Shown here one piece after another: positions 1-6,488 of a stretch of 6,829 bases of DNA. The stretch comes from Bacteroidales bacterium Bact_20 (GTDB taxonomy: Bacteria; Bacteroidota; Bacteroidia; Bacteroidales; DTU049). Both the position numbers and the translations under genes were made by a program. The stretch is from assembly GCA_001603615.1 (NCBI GenBank), contig LUZL01000191.1:1-6829 (forward strand). Direction: 5' to 3'. Within the stretch, counting starts at the first letter, position 1. Every line of letters starts with the position of its first letter. The notes beneath the pieces were generated by a model. It ran no database searches, had not been told where the DNA came from, and saw nothing but the letters and a program-made list of their open reading frames with translations.

Positions 1-1125
1 ATAGATGGTGGTTCATTTTATGATAAAAGTATTATCAATTACCTCAATCCAGCTACATATTCTTTGTTTGACTCTTCATCTATCGTTTTAAATATTGGTG
101 CTAAAGCTAATGGAAATATAGTCAGCAATGCTCAACAATCATATTATCAATGGGGTGGTGGACTTAATATGATTAGTGGTGGTTTTAGAATAAATAAATT
201 CCTATCCGCTGCCATTGGCCTTGTACCATTTTCTAATGTAGGTTATAAAATAGTAGACTCTGTAGCCGAGTTTCCCACTTCATCTTATCAAAATGTTTAT
301 TCTTCTCATGGTGGCATTAATCAGGCATTTGCTGGTATAGGAATTAATGTTAGTAAAAATATTGCTTTAGGGTTAAATGTTAGTTATTTATTTGGGTCTA
401 TTTATCAAAATAATTATACAGACTTTGACACTACTTACTTTTTAGATAGTAGATTTACAAATATCACTTTCGTAAATGATATATATTTTAATACGGGACT
501 TAGAGTTATGATACCTATGGAGAAATCTAATCTATCTTTTAGCTTTTCTTATGCTCCTCAAATAAATATTAATGCAAGTAGAACTATAAGGTCTGAACTG
601 ATAACCTTCGGAGTGAATAATAACGCAAGTATAGACACTATTAATGAAACTATTATAGATGGAGAATATTTATTTCCTTCATTCTATGGTGCTAGCATCA
701 GCTGGGATAATAAAAAAAATATTAAAATATTCTTAAATTCTTATTTTTCTGATTGGAAAAATTTTAAAAATTTTGGAGAAACAGATAGCCTACAAAATAG
801 TTTTGCTGTGCAAACAGGTTTTTCATTTATTCCTAAACCAAATTCTTTAAAAAATATATTTGTCCGAAGTAATTACATTATTAGTCTAAAGTATGATAAA
901 ACATATTTAAATCTTAGGAATACTTCTCTAGATGCATATACTGTTTCAGCTACTATGCTTATGCCTTTCAGACCTGTATTCAAATCAATATCATCTCTTG
1001 GTATCAATTTTGCATATACTTTTCAAGGAACTAAAAAGAATAATTTATTAACAGTAAATAATTTTAATATAGGAATATCATTACAGTTAAAAGAAGGGTT
1101 TTATGAAAGAAAAAGATATGAATAA
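1..1125 (+). CDS. Outer-membrane beta-barrel protein, 5'-truncated by the window edge
   Basis: The frame is open from base 1 to the TAA at 1123-1125, giving 374 visible residues. The start and signal peptide lie upstream. The TTG at 64 is only an internal Leu codon, because the preceding codons read NPATYSL, the Asn-Pro-Ala motif seen near the mature N-terminus of FadL/OmpP1-like and related Bacteroidota outer-membrane proteins. The rest alternates short amphipathic strands with Asn/Ser/Gly-rich turns, for example LSAAIGLVPFSNVGYKI and IALGLNVSYLFGSIYQNN, as expected for a beta barrel. The C-terminus (NIGISLQLKEGFYERKRYE) is a final strand plus a basic tail, so the 3' end looks intact. A role in uptake or export of hydrophobic compounds would be inferred from the FadL-like appearance only; the substrate is unknown. 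The TPR gene follows 28 bp downstream if that gene starts at 1154. Confidence 0.75.
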   Translation: MDGGSFYDKSIINYLNPATYSLFDSSSIVLNIGAKANGNIVSNAQQSYYQWGGGLNMISGGFRINKFLSAAIGLVPFSNVGYKIVDSVAEFPTSSYQNVYSSHGGINQAFAGIGINVSKNIALGLNVSYLFGSIYQNNYTDFDTTYFLDSRFTNITFVNDIYFNTGLRVMIPMEKSNLSFSFSYAPQININASRTIRSELITFGVNNNASIDTINETIIDGEYLFPSFYGASISWDNKKNIKIFLNSYFSDWKNFKNFGETDSLQNSFAVQTGFSFIPKPNSLKNIFVRSNYIISLKYDKTYLNLRNTSLDAYTVSATMLMPFRPVFKSISSLGINFAYTFQGTKKNNLLTVNNFNIGISLQLKEGFYERKRYE

Positions 1126-1153
1126 TAATTTTAAGAAAAATAAAAAAATAAAT

Positions 1154-2572
1154 ATGAAAAAGTTAGTTTTAATTTTAGGAATGTTAATGTGTATAGGTGG
1201 AATAAACGCCCAGAACAAAAATATTACATTCCCAGAACCATGTAGTATAAAAGGACCTAAATGGGGCAAAGATAGTGTAAAAGCTGTACAGAGCTATTCC
1301 ATTTTTAGAGAAAATATGAAGCAATGGACTGCTAACAAGCAACGAACAGAGTTATTAGAATATTCTCTGGACAGTTGGAGATTTTTATTCAACCATGCTC
1401 CTTTAGCTAGTCCATATATCTATATTGATGGTCAAGATATTGTAGAATATTTAATAAAGAAAAATGAAGCAAACCCAGATCTAAGACAAAAATATATAGA
1501 TACTCTTATGATGGTTTTTGATAAACGAATAGAAGCTTTTGGGTGTGAATCTCACTCTTCTGAGGGTTTTGTTTTAGGTAGAAAAGCACTTAGTTTATTA
1601 AAATATAGACCAGAGAATACCCAAGAGATACTTGCTACTTTTCGCCGAAGTATAGATCTAGGTAAAGAAAATACAGAACCAGCCATAGTGTTTAACTATT
1701 ATCATTATATAGTAAATCAAGTAAATAATGGACAAATGGATACTCTAGTGATCTTTGAAGAATATGATAGATTGTATGAATTAATGAATAAGCGATTGAT
1801 AAAATTATATGATGAATATAAGGATAATCCTGCAGATAGTACTAAATACGAAAGATCTATTAAAAATGTTCAAGCAGCTATTATTAATATGGATAATTTT
1901 ATGGAACCATTTGCTAACTGTAGCATTATAATAGATATATATAATAAAAAATTTGAACAGAATAAACAGAATACAGAATTTCTACGCAGATTAACAAATA
2001 TAATGGAGAAAAAAAGTTGCGATGATAACCAATTATACTTTAAAGCATCAGAACAATTATATGCTTTAGATCCCTCTCCGGCTTCTGCATTTGCATTAGC
2101 TAAATCTTTTATAAAAGCAAAAAGATATAATGATGCAATAAAATATGCTACACAGGCTGCAGAGAATTTTGATAATGCAGATGATAAATTCGACGCATAT
2201 ATGGTGCTAGCAGAAGCATATAGATTAAATGGACAGTATCCTGCTGCTAAAAATGCTGCTATGAAAGCATCTAACATTAAGCCAAATAGTGGAAAACCAT
2301 ATATCTTTATTGGTGATTTGTACATGATAACAGCAAACAGCTGCGGCGACAATCCTATATCTAAAAGAGCTGGCTTCTGGGCAGCTTATGATCAATATAA
2401 TAAAGCTAAAAAAGATCCAGAATTTGCTAATATTGCTTCTAAAAAAGCTTCTGAAGCATATTCATATTTTCCTAAGACTGAGGATTTATTCTTTTATGGA
2501 TTTTACAAAGGTGACGCATATACTATTAATTGCTGGTACACTGAAACAACTACTATCAGAGCCATTGATTAA
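1154..2572 (+). CDS. Exported TPR-repeat protein
   Basis: The product is 472 residues from the preferred ATG at 1154. That start gives a textbook signal peptide: MKK, a hydrophobic stretch LVLILGMLMCIGG, then INA-Q with likely cleavage after Ala19. The frame is open further upstream to an ATG at 1103, but that start would put 17 polar, Lys/Asn-rich residues before the signal and overlap the barrel gene by 23 bp. Residues about 308-338 (ALAKSFIKAKRYNDAIKYA) and 344-380 (AYMVLAEAYRLNGQYPAAKN) are clear TPR helix pairs. A third degenerate unit follows, with an insertion containing a Cys. The N-terminal 300 residues are helical and unassigned. The C-terminal end, INCWYTETTTIRAID, resembles the conserved tail of Bacteroidota TPR proteins encoded before lptC. 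TPRs mediate protein-protein contacts, and a periplasmic scaffold role is inferred. The lptC gene begins 8 bp downstream, so the two are probably co-transcribed. Confidence 0.85.
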   Translation: MKKLVLILGMLMCIGGINAQNKNITFPEPCSIKGPKWGKDSVKAVQSYSIFRENMKQWTANKQRTELLEYSLDSWRFLFNHAPLASPYIYIDGQDIVEYLIKKNEANPDLRQKYIDTLMMVFDKRIEAFGCESHSSEGFVLGRKALSLLKYRPENTQEILATFRRSIDLGKENTEPAIVFNYYHYIVNQVNNGQMDTLVIFEEYDRLYELMNKRLIKLYDEYKDNPADSTKYERSIKNVQAAIINMDNFMEPFANCSIIIDIYNKKFEQNKQNTEFLRRLTNIMEKKSCDDNQLYFKASEQLYALDPSPASAFALAKSFIKAKRYNDAIKYATQAAENFDNADDKFDAYMVLAEAYRLNGQYPAAKNAAMKASNIKPNSGKPYIFIGDLYMITANSCGDNPISKRAGFWAAYDQYNKAKKDPEFANIASKKASEAYSYFPKTEDLFFYGFYKGDAYTINCWYTETTTIRAID

Positions 2573-2580
2573 AATATTTT

Positions 2581-3135
2581 ATGAAATCTTCATGGTTTCT
2601 TACTCTGGTTATAATATTTTTAACTGTCTCGCTGTGGAGTTGCCAACCTAATACTATTGAGGAAGTCAAAAAACTAAGTGAACAAGATACATTTCCTATT
2701 GCAGTTATTAATAATGCAGAAGTTTATTATTCTGATAGTGGTACTGTAACTATGCACATATGGGCTCCAATCATTAAAAATTATTTATATCCAAATGAAA
2801 TTACCATTTTAGAGGGTAATATAAAAGGTAATTTTTATGATTCTATTGGACAAGTCCGGTCAATAATACATTGTCATTATGCAAAATTAGATGACAGAAA
2901 TGGGATTGTAGAACTTAGAAAAAATGTAAAAGTATTCAATATAATGGATGAGACAGAGTTCTACTCTGAGGAGTTAATATGGAATCGTCGTGAGCATAAT
3001 ATTACATCTACTAAATTTATTAGAATAATCACTCCAGATAAAATCATCTGGGGAGATGGTTTCCAATCTGACGAAGAACTAAAAAATTATAAAATACTAA
3101 AACCTAAAGGAGAAATATATGTAAATGAATTATAG
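2581..3135 (+). CDS. lptC: LptC-like LPS export lipoprotein
   Basis: This 184-residue protein has a lipoprotein signal, with a hydrophobic stretch ending L18-W19-S20-C21; Cys21 would be lipidated. Residues after the Cys (QPNTIEEV) lack the acidic run linked to surface export in Bacteroidota, which fits a periplasm-facing protein. The body matches the LptC beta-jellyroll pattern: an early NAEVYYSDSGTVTMHIWAP segment, then GNFYDSIGQV, an HYAKLDDRNGIVELRKNVKV strand pair, FYSEELIWNRREHNI, and a closing GDGF...YKILKPKGEIYV. LptC accepts LPS extracted by LptB2FG and passes it to the LptA bridge towards the LptDE translocon. E. coli LptC (about 190 residues) is anchored by a transmembrane helix; a lipid anchor is usual in Bacteroidota. 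The start ATG lies 8 bp after the TPR gene. The stop is TAG. No other lpt gene is in the window. Confidence 0.85.
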   Translation: MKSSWFLTLVIIFLTVSLWSCQPNTIEEVKKLSEQDTFPIAVINNAEVYYSDSGTVTMHIWAPIIKNYLYPNEITILEGNIKGNFYDSIGQVRSIIHCHYAKLDDRNGIVELRKNVKVFNIMDETEFYSEELIWNRREHNITSTKFIRIITPDKIIWGDGFQSDEELKNYKILKPKGEIYVNEL

Positions 3136-3228
3136 CATTTAACATAGAAATTTTCTTTTGAATGAATATTAATTTTTGTTTATGACTTTAGAAAAATATT
3201 AAATAGCTTTTATTTTAATTTTTCAATG

Positions 3229-3236
3229 TATTTTTG
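3229..3236 (+). promoter_or_regulatory. Candidate Bacteroidota -7 promoter element
   Basis: TATTTTTG fits the TAnnTTTG -7 consensus of the Bacteroidota housekeeping sigma factor exactly. It lies 26 bp before the ATG at 3262, implying a leader of roughly 20 bases. A good TTTG -33 partner is not visible; the region 3206-3212 offers only TTTT. The location, in the only sizeable intergenic gap (3136-3261) and ahead of five tightly packed genes, supports a real promoter, although T-rich matches arise easily in DNA this AT-rich. The rest of the gap shows no ORF or convincing structure. Confidence 0.5.
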
Positions 3237-3261
3237 CAAATGATTTTATTAATAAAAATAA

Positions 3262-4494
3262 ATGCTTAGAATATATCTTTCGAAATACATAAAATTATTT
3301 TTACTAATCATAGTGCTTCTAAATAATGGATTATTGGCTCAGAGTGAGTCTCAAAAGAAAAAATTAGAAGCACAAAAATCTGAATTGGAACGACAAATAA
3401 AAAATACAGAAAAATTATTACAATCTACGCGTAAAGATCGTAAAAATTCCCTTGCAGAGCTTGATCTATTAAATGCTAAGCTCCGAGATAATCAGAAAAT
3501 GAAAAATATTATCACAGCAGAATTAAACTATGCTGATACTAAATTGAGTGAAATCTCTAGAGAAATACCTATTATTCAACAAAATATTCAAGATTTATCT
3601 GTCGGCCTTGGCAAAATAATTACCTTGATGTATGTTTATCAAACACAACAAAATAAAATTTCATATATACTAAGTGCCAACTCATTTAATAAAGCTTATG
3701 AGCGTTATCAATATTTAAAAAGACTTATAGATATATACAACTTACAATTAAAAAATTATAAAAATTCATTACAAAAATTAATAGATTTACAAAATGAATA
3801 TGAACAATTAAAATTAGAAAAACAAGAATTATTAGCTCAGCAAGATTCTATACTGACTGTGATAGAAAAAGAGATAAAAAATAAAAATGTATTAGTAAAT
3901 GAGTTAAAGAAAAAAGAAACTAATCTAGAGAAGCAGATAAAAGAACAAAAAAAGGTACAACAAGAGATAAATAAGCAAATACAAATAATAATTAAAGAAT
4001 TAGAAAAAGCTAGGAAAGAAAAATTAAAAGCTGCTACTAAACCCACAGCATCTACTGCTACTAAGCCTATTGCTAGTACGTCTATTTCTAGTAATTATAA
4101 AGGAAAGATATCTACACCTGTAGACAATGGAGTAATAGTAGGCAATTTTGGTATTCAAAATCATCCAGTATATCCAGGTATTACAATACAAAATAATGGA
4201 ATAGACTATAATGTAAAAGCAGAAGAAAATGTAAAATGTGTTTATGATGGCACTGTGTCGGCTATTTTTACTCTACCTAATAAATTAAAAGCTGTAATAG
4301 TGAAACACGAAGATTTTTTAACTGTTTATTCTAACTTGTCAACAATATATGTAAAACAGAACCAAAAAATCAGTAAAGGAGCTTCTATTGGCAAAACAGG
4401 TTATCTAAATGACTATAAAGCTAATATATTACATTTCGAAATATGGACAGATAGTAAAGAACCAGAAAATCCGTTGTATTGGTTAAGTAATTAA
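3262..4494 (+). CDS. EnvC-like murein hydrolase activator (coiled coil + degenerate LytM/M23)
   Basis: This 410-residue protein begins with a signal peptide (residues 1-26/27, ending GLLAQ). Residues about 28-255 are a long Lys/Glu/Gln-rich coiled coil, including SQKKKLEAQKSELERQIKN and KKETNLEKQIKEQKKVQQE. A Thr/Ala/Ser/Pro/Lys linker (258-280) follows, then a LytM (peptidase M23) domain at about 281-410. That order and length match EnvC (E. coli, 419 residues), a periplasmic activator of N-acetylmuramoyl-L-alanine amidases at the division septum. The catalytic set is degenerate: the HxGxD histidine is Asn311 (NNGID, Asp315 kept), the YxHL histidine is Asn358 (YSNL), and the first His of HxH is Ile389 (ILH, His391 kept). 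It should therefore be unable to hydrolyse peptidoglycan itself, as for EnvC and NlpD. The family is clear; the exact partner amidase is not. It is the first gene after the candidate promoter, and mlaE starts 19 bp after its stop. Confidence 0.88.
   Translation: MLRIYLSKYIKLFLLIIVLLNNGLLAQSESQKKKLEAQKSELERQIKNTEKLLQSTRKDRKNSLAELDLLNAKLRDNQKMKNIITAELNYADTKLSEISREIPIIQQNIQDLSVGLGKIITLMYVYQTQQNKISYILSANSFNKAYERYQYLKRLIDIYNLQLKNYKNSLQKLIDLQNEYEQLKLEKQELLAQQDSILTVIEKEIKNKNVLVNELKKKETNLEKQIKEQKKVQQEINKQIQIIIKELEKARKEKLKAATKPTASTATKPIASTSISSNYKGKISTPVDNGVIVGNFGIQNHPVYPGITIQNNGIDYNVKAEENVKCVYDGTVSAIFTLPNKLKAVIVKHEDFLTVYSNLSTIYVKQNQKISKGASIGKTGYLNDYKANILHFEIWTDSKEPENPLYWLSN
4033..4080 (+). repeat. Tandem 8-residue linker repeat inside the EnvC-like gene
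   Basis: Two adjacent 24-bp units encode ATKPTAST and ATKPIAST (residues 258-265 and 266-273), between the coiled coil and the LytM domain. The peptides match at 7 of 8 positions, while six of the eight codons differ between units, five of them synonymously. This suggests an old duplication, with composition kept at protein level. It probably acts as a flexible spacer. Confidence 0.7.
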
Positions 4495-4513
4495 TATAAA
4501 AAAATATCAAAAT

Positions 4514-5254
4514 ATGAGTCTATTCGATGGTATAACAGATTATTTACTAGTGATGCAAAAGACATTTACTAGACCTGTAAAGTTCAAAACTATTGCCAAA
4601 CAGGTAATTCACGAGATGTATTATTTAGGAGTAGAGTCATTACCGATCGTTTGCTTTCTCAGTTTATTTATAGGAATCGTAGTGATGATACAAATAGCAT
4701 TTCAGATGGAGAGCCCATTAATTCCTAAATATACTGCTGGCTTTATCACAAGAGTAGTGATTATTTATGAATTTTCTCCTACTATAATGAGTATGCTTCT
4801 ATCTGGTAGAGTAGGATCTAGAATAGCTGCAGAGATAGGAACTATGAAAGTTACAGAACAAATAGATGCTTTAGAAGTTATGGGTATTAACTCAGCCTCT
4901 TATCTTATTTTACCTAAGATAATTGCTTTTGTTCTTATAATGCCAGTAATAATCACTTTTAGCATCTTCTCTGGTTTATTCGGTGGTTACTTAATCACAA
5001 TGGGTACTGGTGAGATACCTACTAGTGAATATTTTTATGGACTTAGAGCTTTTTTTACTCCTTTTGAAGTTACTTATGCTTTGATAAAAAGTTTATTCTT
5101 TGGTTTTATCATCGCATCTATAAGTGGTTATTATGGATATATCGTAGAAGGTGGTGCACTAGAAGTAGGTAAAAATAGTACTAAAGCAATGGTACAATCT
5201 AGTATTTTTATTATTATTTTTGACGTTATTTTGACACAAATCTTTTTAGGTTAA
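4514..5254 (+). CDS. mlaE: MlaE-family lipid ABC transporter permease
   Basis: This 246-residue inner-membrane protein carries the MlaE/YrbE family signature at residues 107-125 (EIGTMKVTEQIDALEVMGI), followed by the usual SYLILPKIIAFVLIMP segment. Hydrophobic segments lie near 44-64, 78-96, 129-162, 188-212 and 227-245, matching the permease fold; E. coli MlaE has 260 residues. In the Mla system MlaE dimerises and, driven by MlaF ATP hydrolysis and with a hexameric MCE protein (MlaD), moves phospholipids between the inner membrane and the periplasmic carrier, protecting outer-membrane lipid asymmetry. The MlaF-type ATPase gene follows after 5 bp, which confirms the pairing. An A-rich leader precedes the ATG with no Shine-Dalgarno motif. 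Because the family also includes Mce and TGD transporters, the cargo is inferred to be a lipid without further precision. Confidence 0.92.
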   Translation: MSLFDGITDYLLVMQKTFTRPVKFKTIAKQVIHEMYYLGVESLPIVCFLSLFIGIVVMIQIAFQMESPLIPKYTAGFITRVVIIYEFSPTIMSMLLSGRVGSRIAAEIGTMKVTEQIDALEVMGINSASYLILPKIIAFVLIMPVIITFSIFSGLFGGYLITMGTGEIPTSEYFYGLRAFFTPFEVTYALIKSLFFGFIIASISGYYGYIVEGGALEVGKNSTKAMVQSSIFIIIFDVILTQIFLG

Positions 5255-5259
5255 TAATT

Positions 5260-6012
5260 ATGATTAAAGTAAAAAATTTAGTAAAAAAATTTGATGATAA
5301 AGTAGTACTTGATAGCATTAATACTACATTTGAACCAGGTAAGGTGAATTTAGTAATCGGCAGGAGTGGTTCAGGAAAAACTGTTTTTATGAAATGCCTA
5401 TTGGGACTCTTAATACCTGAAGAGGGTGAGCTATATTATGGAAATAAAAATTTTTATTCTTTGTCTGAATCAGAACAAAAAAATATCAGAAAAGAGATGG
5501 GAGTAGTTTTTCAAAGTGGAGCTATATTTGATTTTTTTGATGTAGAAGGTAATGTGCGTTTCCCTTTGGATATGTTCTCTAACATGAATAATAAAGAAAA
5601 AATAGATAGAGTTAATTTTTGTTTAGAAAAAGTTAATCTACAAGGTACAAATAAACTAAAATCATCTGAGCTTAGTGGTGGAATGAAAAAACGATTAGCT
5701 ATAGCACGTGCTATAGCACTAAATCCCAAATATTTATTCTTTGATGAACCTAATTCGGGCTTAGATCCTCAAAATGCAGTTACTATTGATGAATTGATTT
5801 ATAATCTAACACATGAATTTAACACTACTACAATAGTAAATACACATGATATGAACTCTGTCATTAAAATTGGTGAAAAAGTAATATTTTTTTACGAGGG
5901 AAATTTATGGTGGGAAGGCAGTAATGATAATATTTTAAAAACAGACAATAAAGAACTTAAAGATTTTATTTTTGCTTCTTCATTAGCTCAAAAATTATTA
6001 GAGACATTATGA
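5260..6012 (+). CDS. mlaF: MlaF-type ABC transporter ATPase
   Basis: This 250-residue cytoplasmic ATPase has all the catalytic motifs: Walker A GRSGSGKT (34-41), Q-loop Gln85 (VVFQSGAIFD), ABC signature LSGGMKKR (138-145), Walker B YLFFDEP (158-164, catalytic Glu163), D-loop SGLDP (166-170) and H-loop His196 (NTHDM). The FQSGAIFD and LSGGMKKR variants are characteristic of the MlaF/Mkl subfamily, and the length is near that of E. coli MlaF (269 residues), with a shorter C-terminal tail. It should energise the MlaE permease encoded immediately upstream for lipid transport across the periplasm. No STAS-domain MlaB, which stabilises MlaF in proteobacteria, is encoded here. The last codon and stop overlap the next gene's start as ATGA (6009-6012), indicating translational coupling to cvpA. 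Confidence 0.92.
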   Translation: MIKVKNLVKKFDDKVVLDSINTTFEPGKVNLVIGRSGSGKTVFMKCLLGLLIPEEGELYYGNKNFYSLSESEQKNIRKEMGVVFQSGAIFDFFDVEGNVRFPLDMFSNMNNKEKIDRVNFCLEKVNLQGTNKLKSSELSGGMKKRLAIARAIALNPKYLFFDEPNSGLDPQNAVTIDELIYNLTHEFNTTTIVNTHDMNSVIKIGEKVIFFYEGNLWWEGSNDNILKTDNKELKDFIFASSLAQKLLETL

Positions 6013-6476
6013 GTGCTTTTGAAATAATATTAATTATTATTTTATTTTTAGCAGCTATTAGAGGATTGATGACAGGCTTTCTGAGACAAGCAATAATATT
6101 TGTTGGGTATTATGTATTAGCTTTGCTGTTATTTAGAATTATTGGTACAAATAATTTTGATATACCTTTCGCTACTAATAGTAATTCATTATTTTATAAT
6201 ATTTTAACACTATTAATAATGATTGTTGGAGGAGTTTTATTAATTAAATTTACTGCTCAAATAATCAATGCTATCTTTAATAAAATTCCAGGAATAGGGA
6301 CAATGAATAGAATATTAGGAATGATACTATGTGTCATTTTAGCAATGTTTGTAATAGGTAGCTTTATTACAATATTATTAAATTTCGGGGTAACACCTGA
6401 TAGTTTAAAACTAACACATAATGGATTAGCGAATTTTTGTTATAAATTATTTGTAGCATTAGTTGATATTTTCTAA
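6009..6476 (+). CDS. CvpA-family inner-membrane protein
   Basis: This 155-residue protein has four predicted membrane helices, near 3-17, 28-46, 62-81 and 103-126. The family pattern is visible: after the first helix RGLMTGFLRQ (18-27) corresponds to the CvpA G-x-x-x-G-x-x-(R/K)Q turn, and KIPGIGTMNRILGMILCVI (92-110) matches the (I/L)PG(I/L)G-x-(L/M)NR-x-(L/G)G motif before the last helix. E. coli CvpA (162 residues) was named for colicin V production and is linked to envelope homeostasis; its biochemical activity is not settled. There is no colicin gene here, so the name should not be read literally. The start ATG overlaps the mlaF stop by 4 bp, so expression follows the lipid transporter. 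Confidence 0.85.
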   Translation: MSAFEIILIIILFLAAIRGLMTGFLRQAIIFVGYYVLALLLFRIIGTNNFDIPFATNSNSLFYNILTLLIMIVGGVLLIKFTAQIINAIFNKIPGIGTMNRILGMILCVILAMFVIGSFITILLNFGVTPDSLKLTHNGLANFCYKLFVALVDIF

Positions 6477-6488
6477 AAAAGAAAAGTT

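Noticed and set aside
64..66. TTG as the start of the barrel gene
   Set aside because: The frame is open to base 1, and the upstream codons encode the NPATYSL motif, so the true start is outside the window.
1870..2352. 160-codon open frame on the - strand
   Set aside because: It is antisense to the TPR gene across its TPR region, has low-complexity Ala/Ser/Leu composition and no recognisable domain. It is a shadow of the helical coding strand.
2571..2580. AAAATATTTT palindrome between the TPR gene and lptC
   Set aside because: It is a 10-bp AT palindrome with no loop, overlapping the stop codon, and is too simple to call an operator.
2388..2651. 87-codon + strand frame bridging the TPR gene end and the lptC start
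   Set aside because: It overlaps two well-supported genes in another frame and is a Leu/Ile-rich product of AT-rich sequence with no family resemblance.
3191..3224. Imperfect AT-only inverted repeat after lptC as a terminator
   Set aside because: GAAAAAT pairs with ATTTTTC, but the inner stem needs a bulge and a mismatch, contains almost no G-C pairs and overlaps the likely promoter region. Such pairings are expected by chance at this base composition.
6009..6476. Colicin V production locus
   Set aside because: CvpA is widespread in bacteria without colicins. No bacteriocin precursor, immunity or export gene is present.
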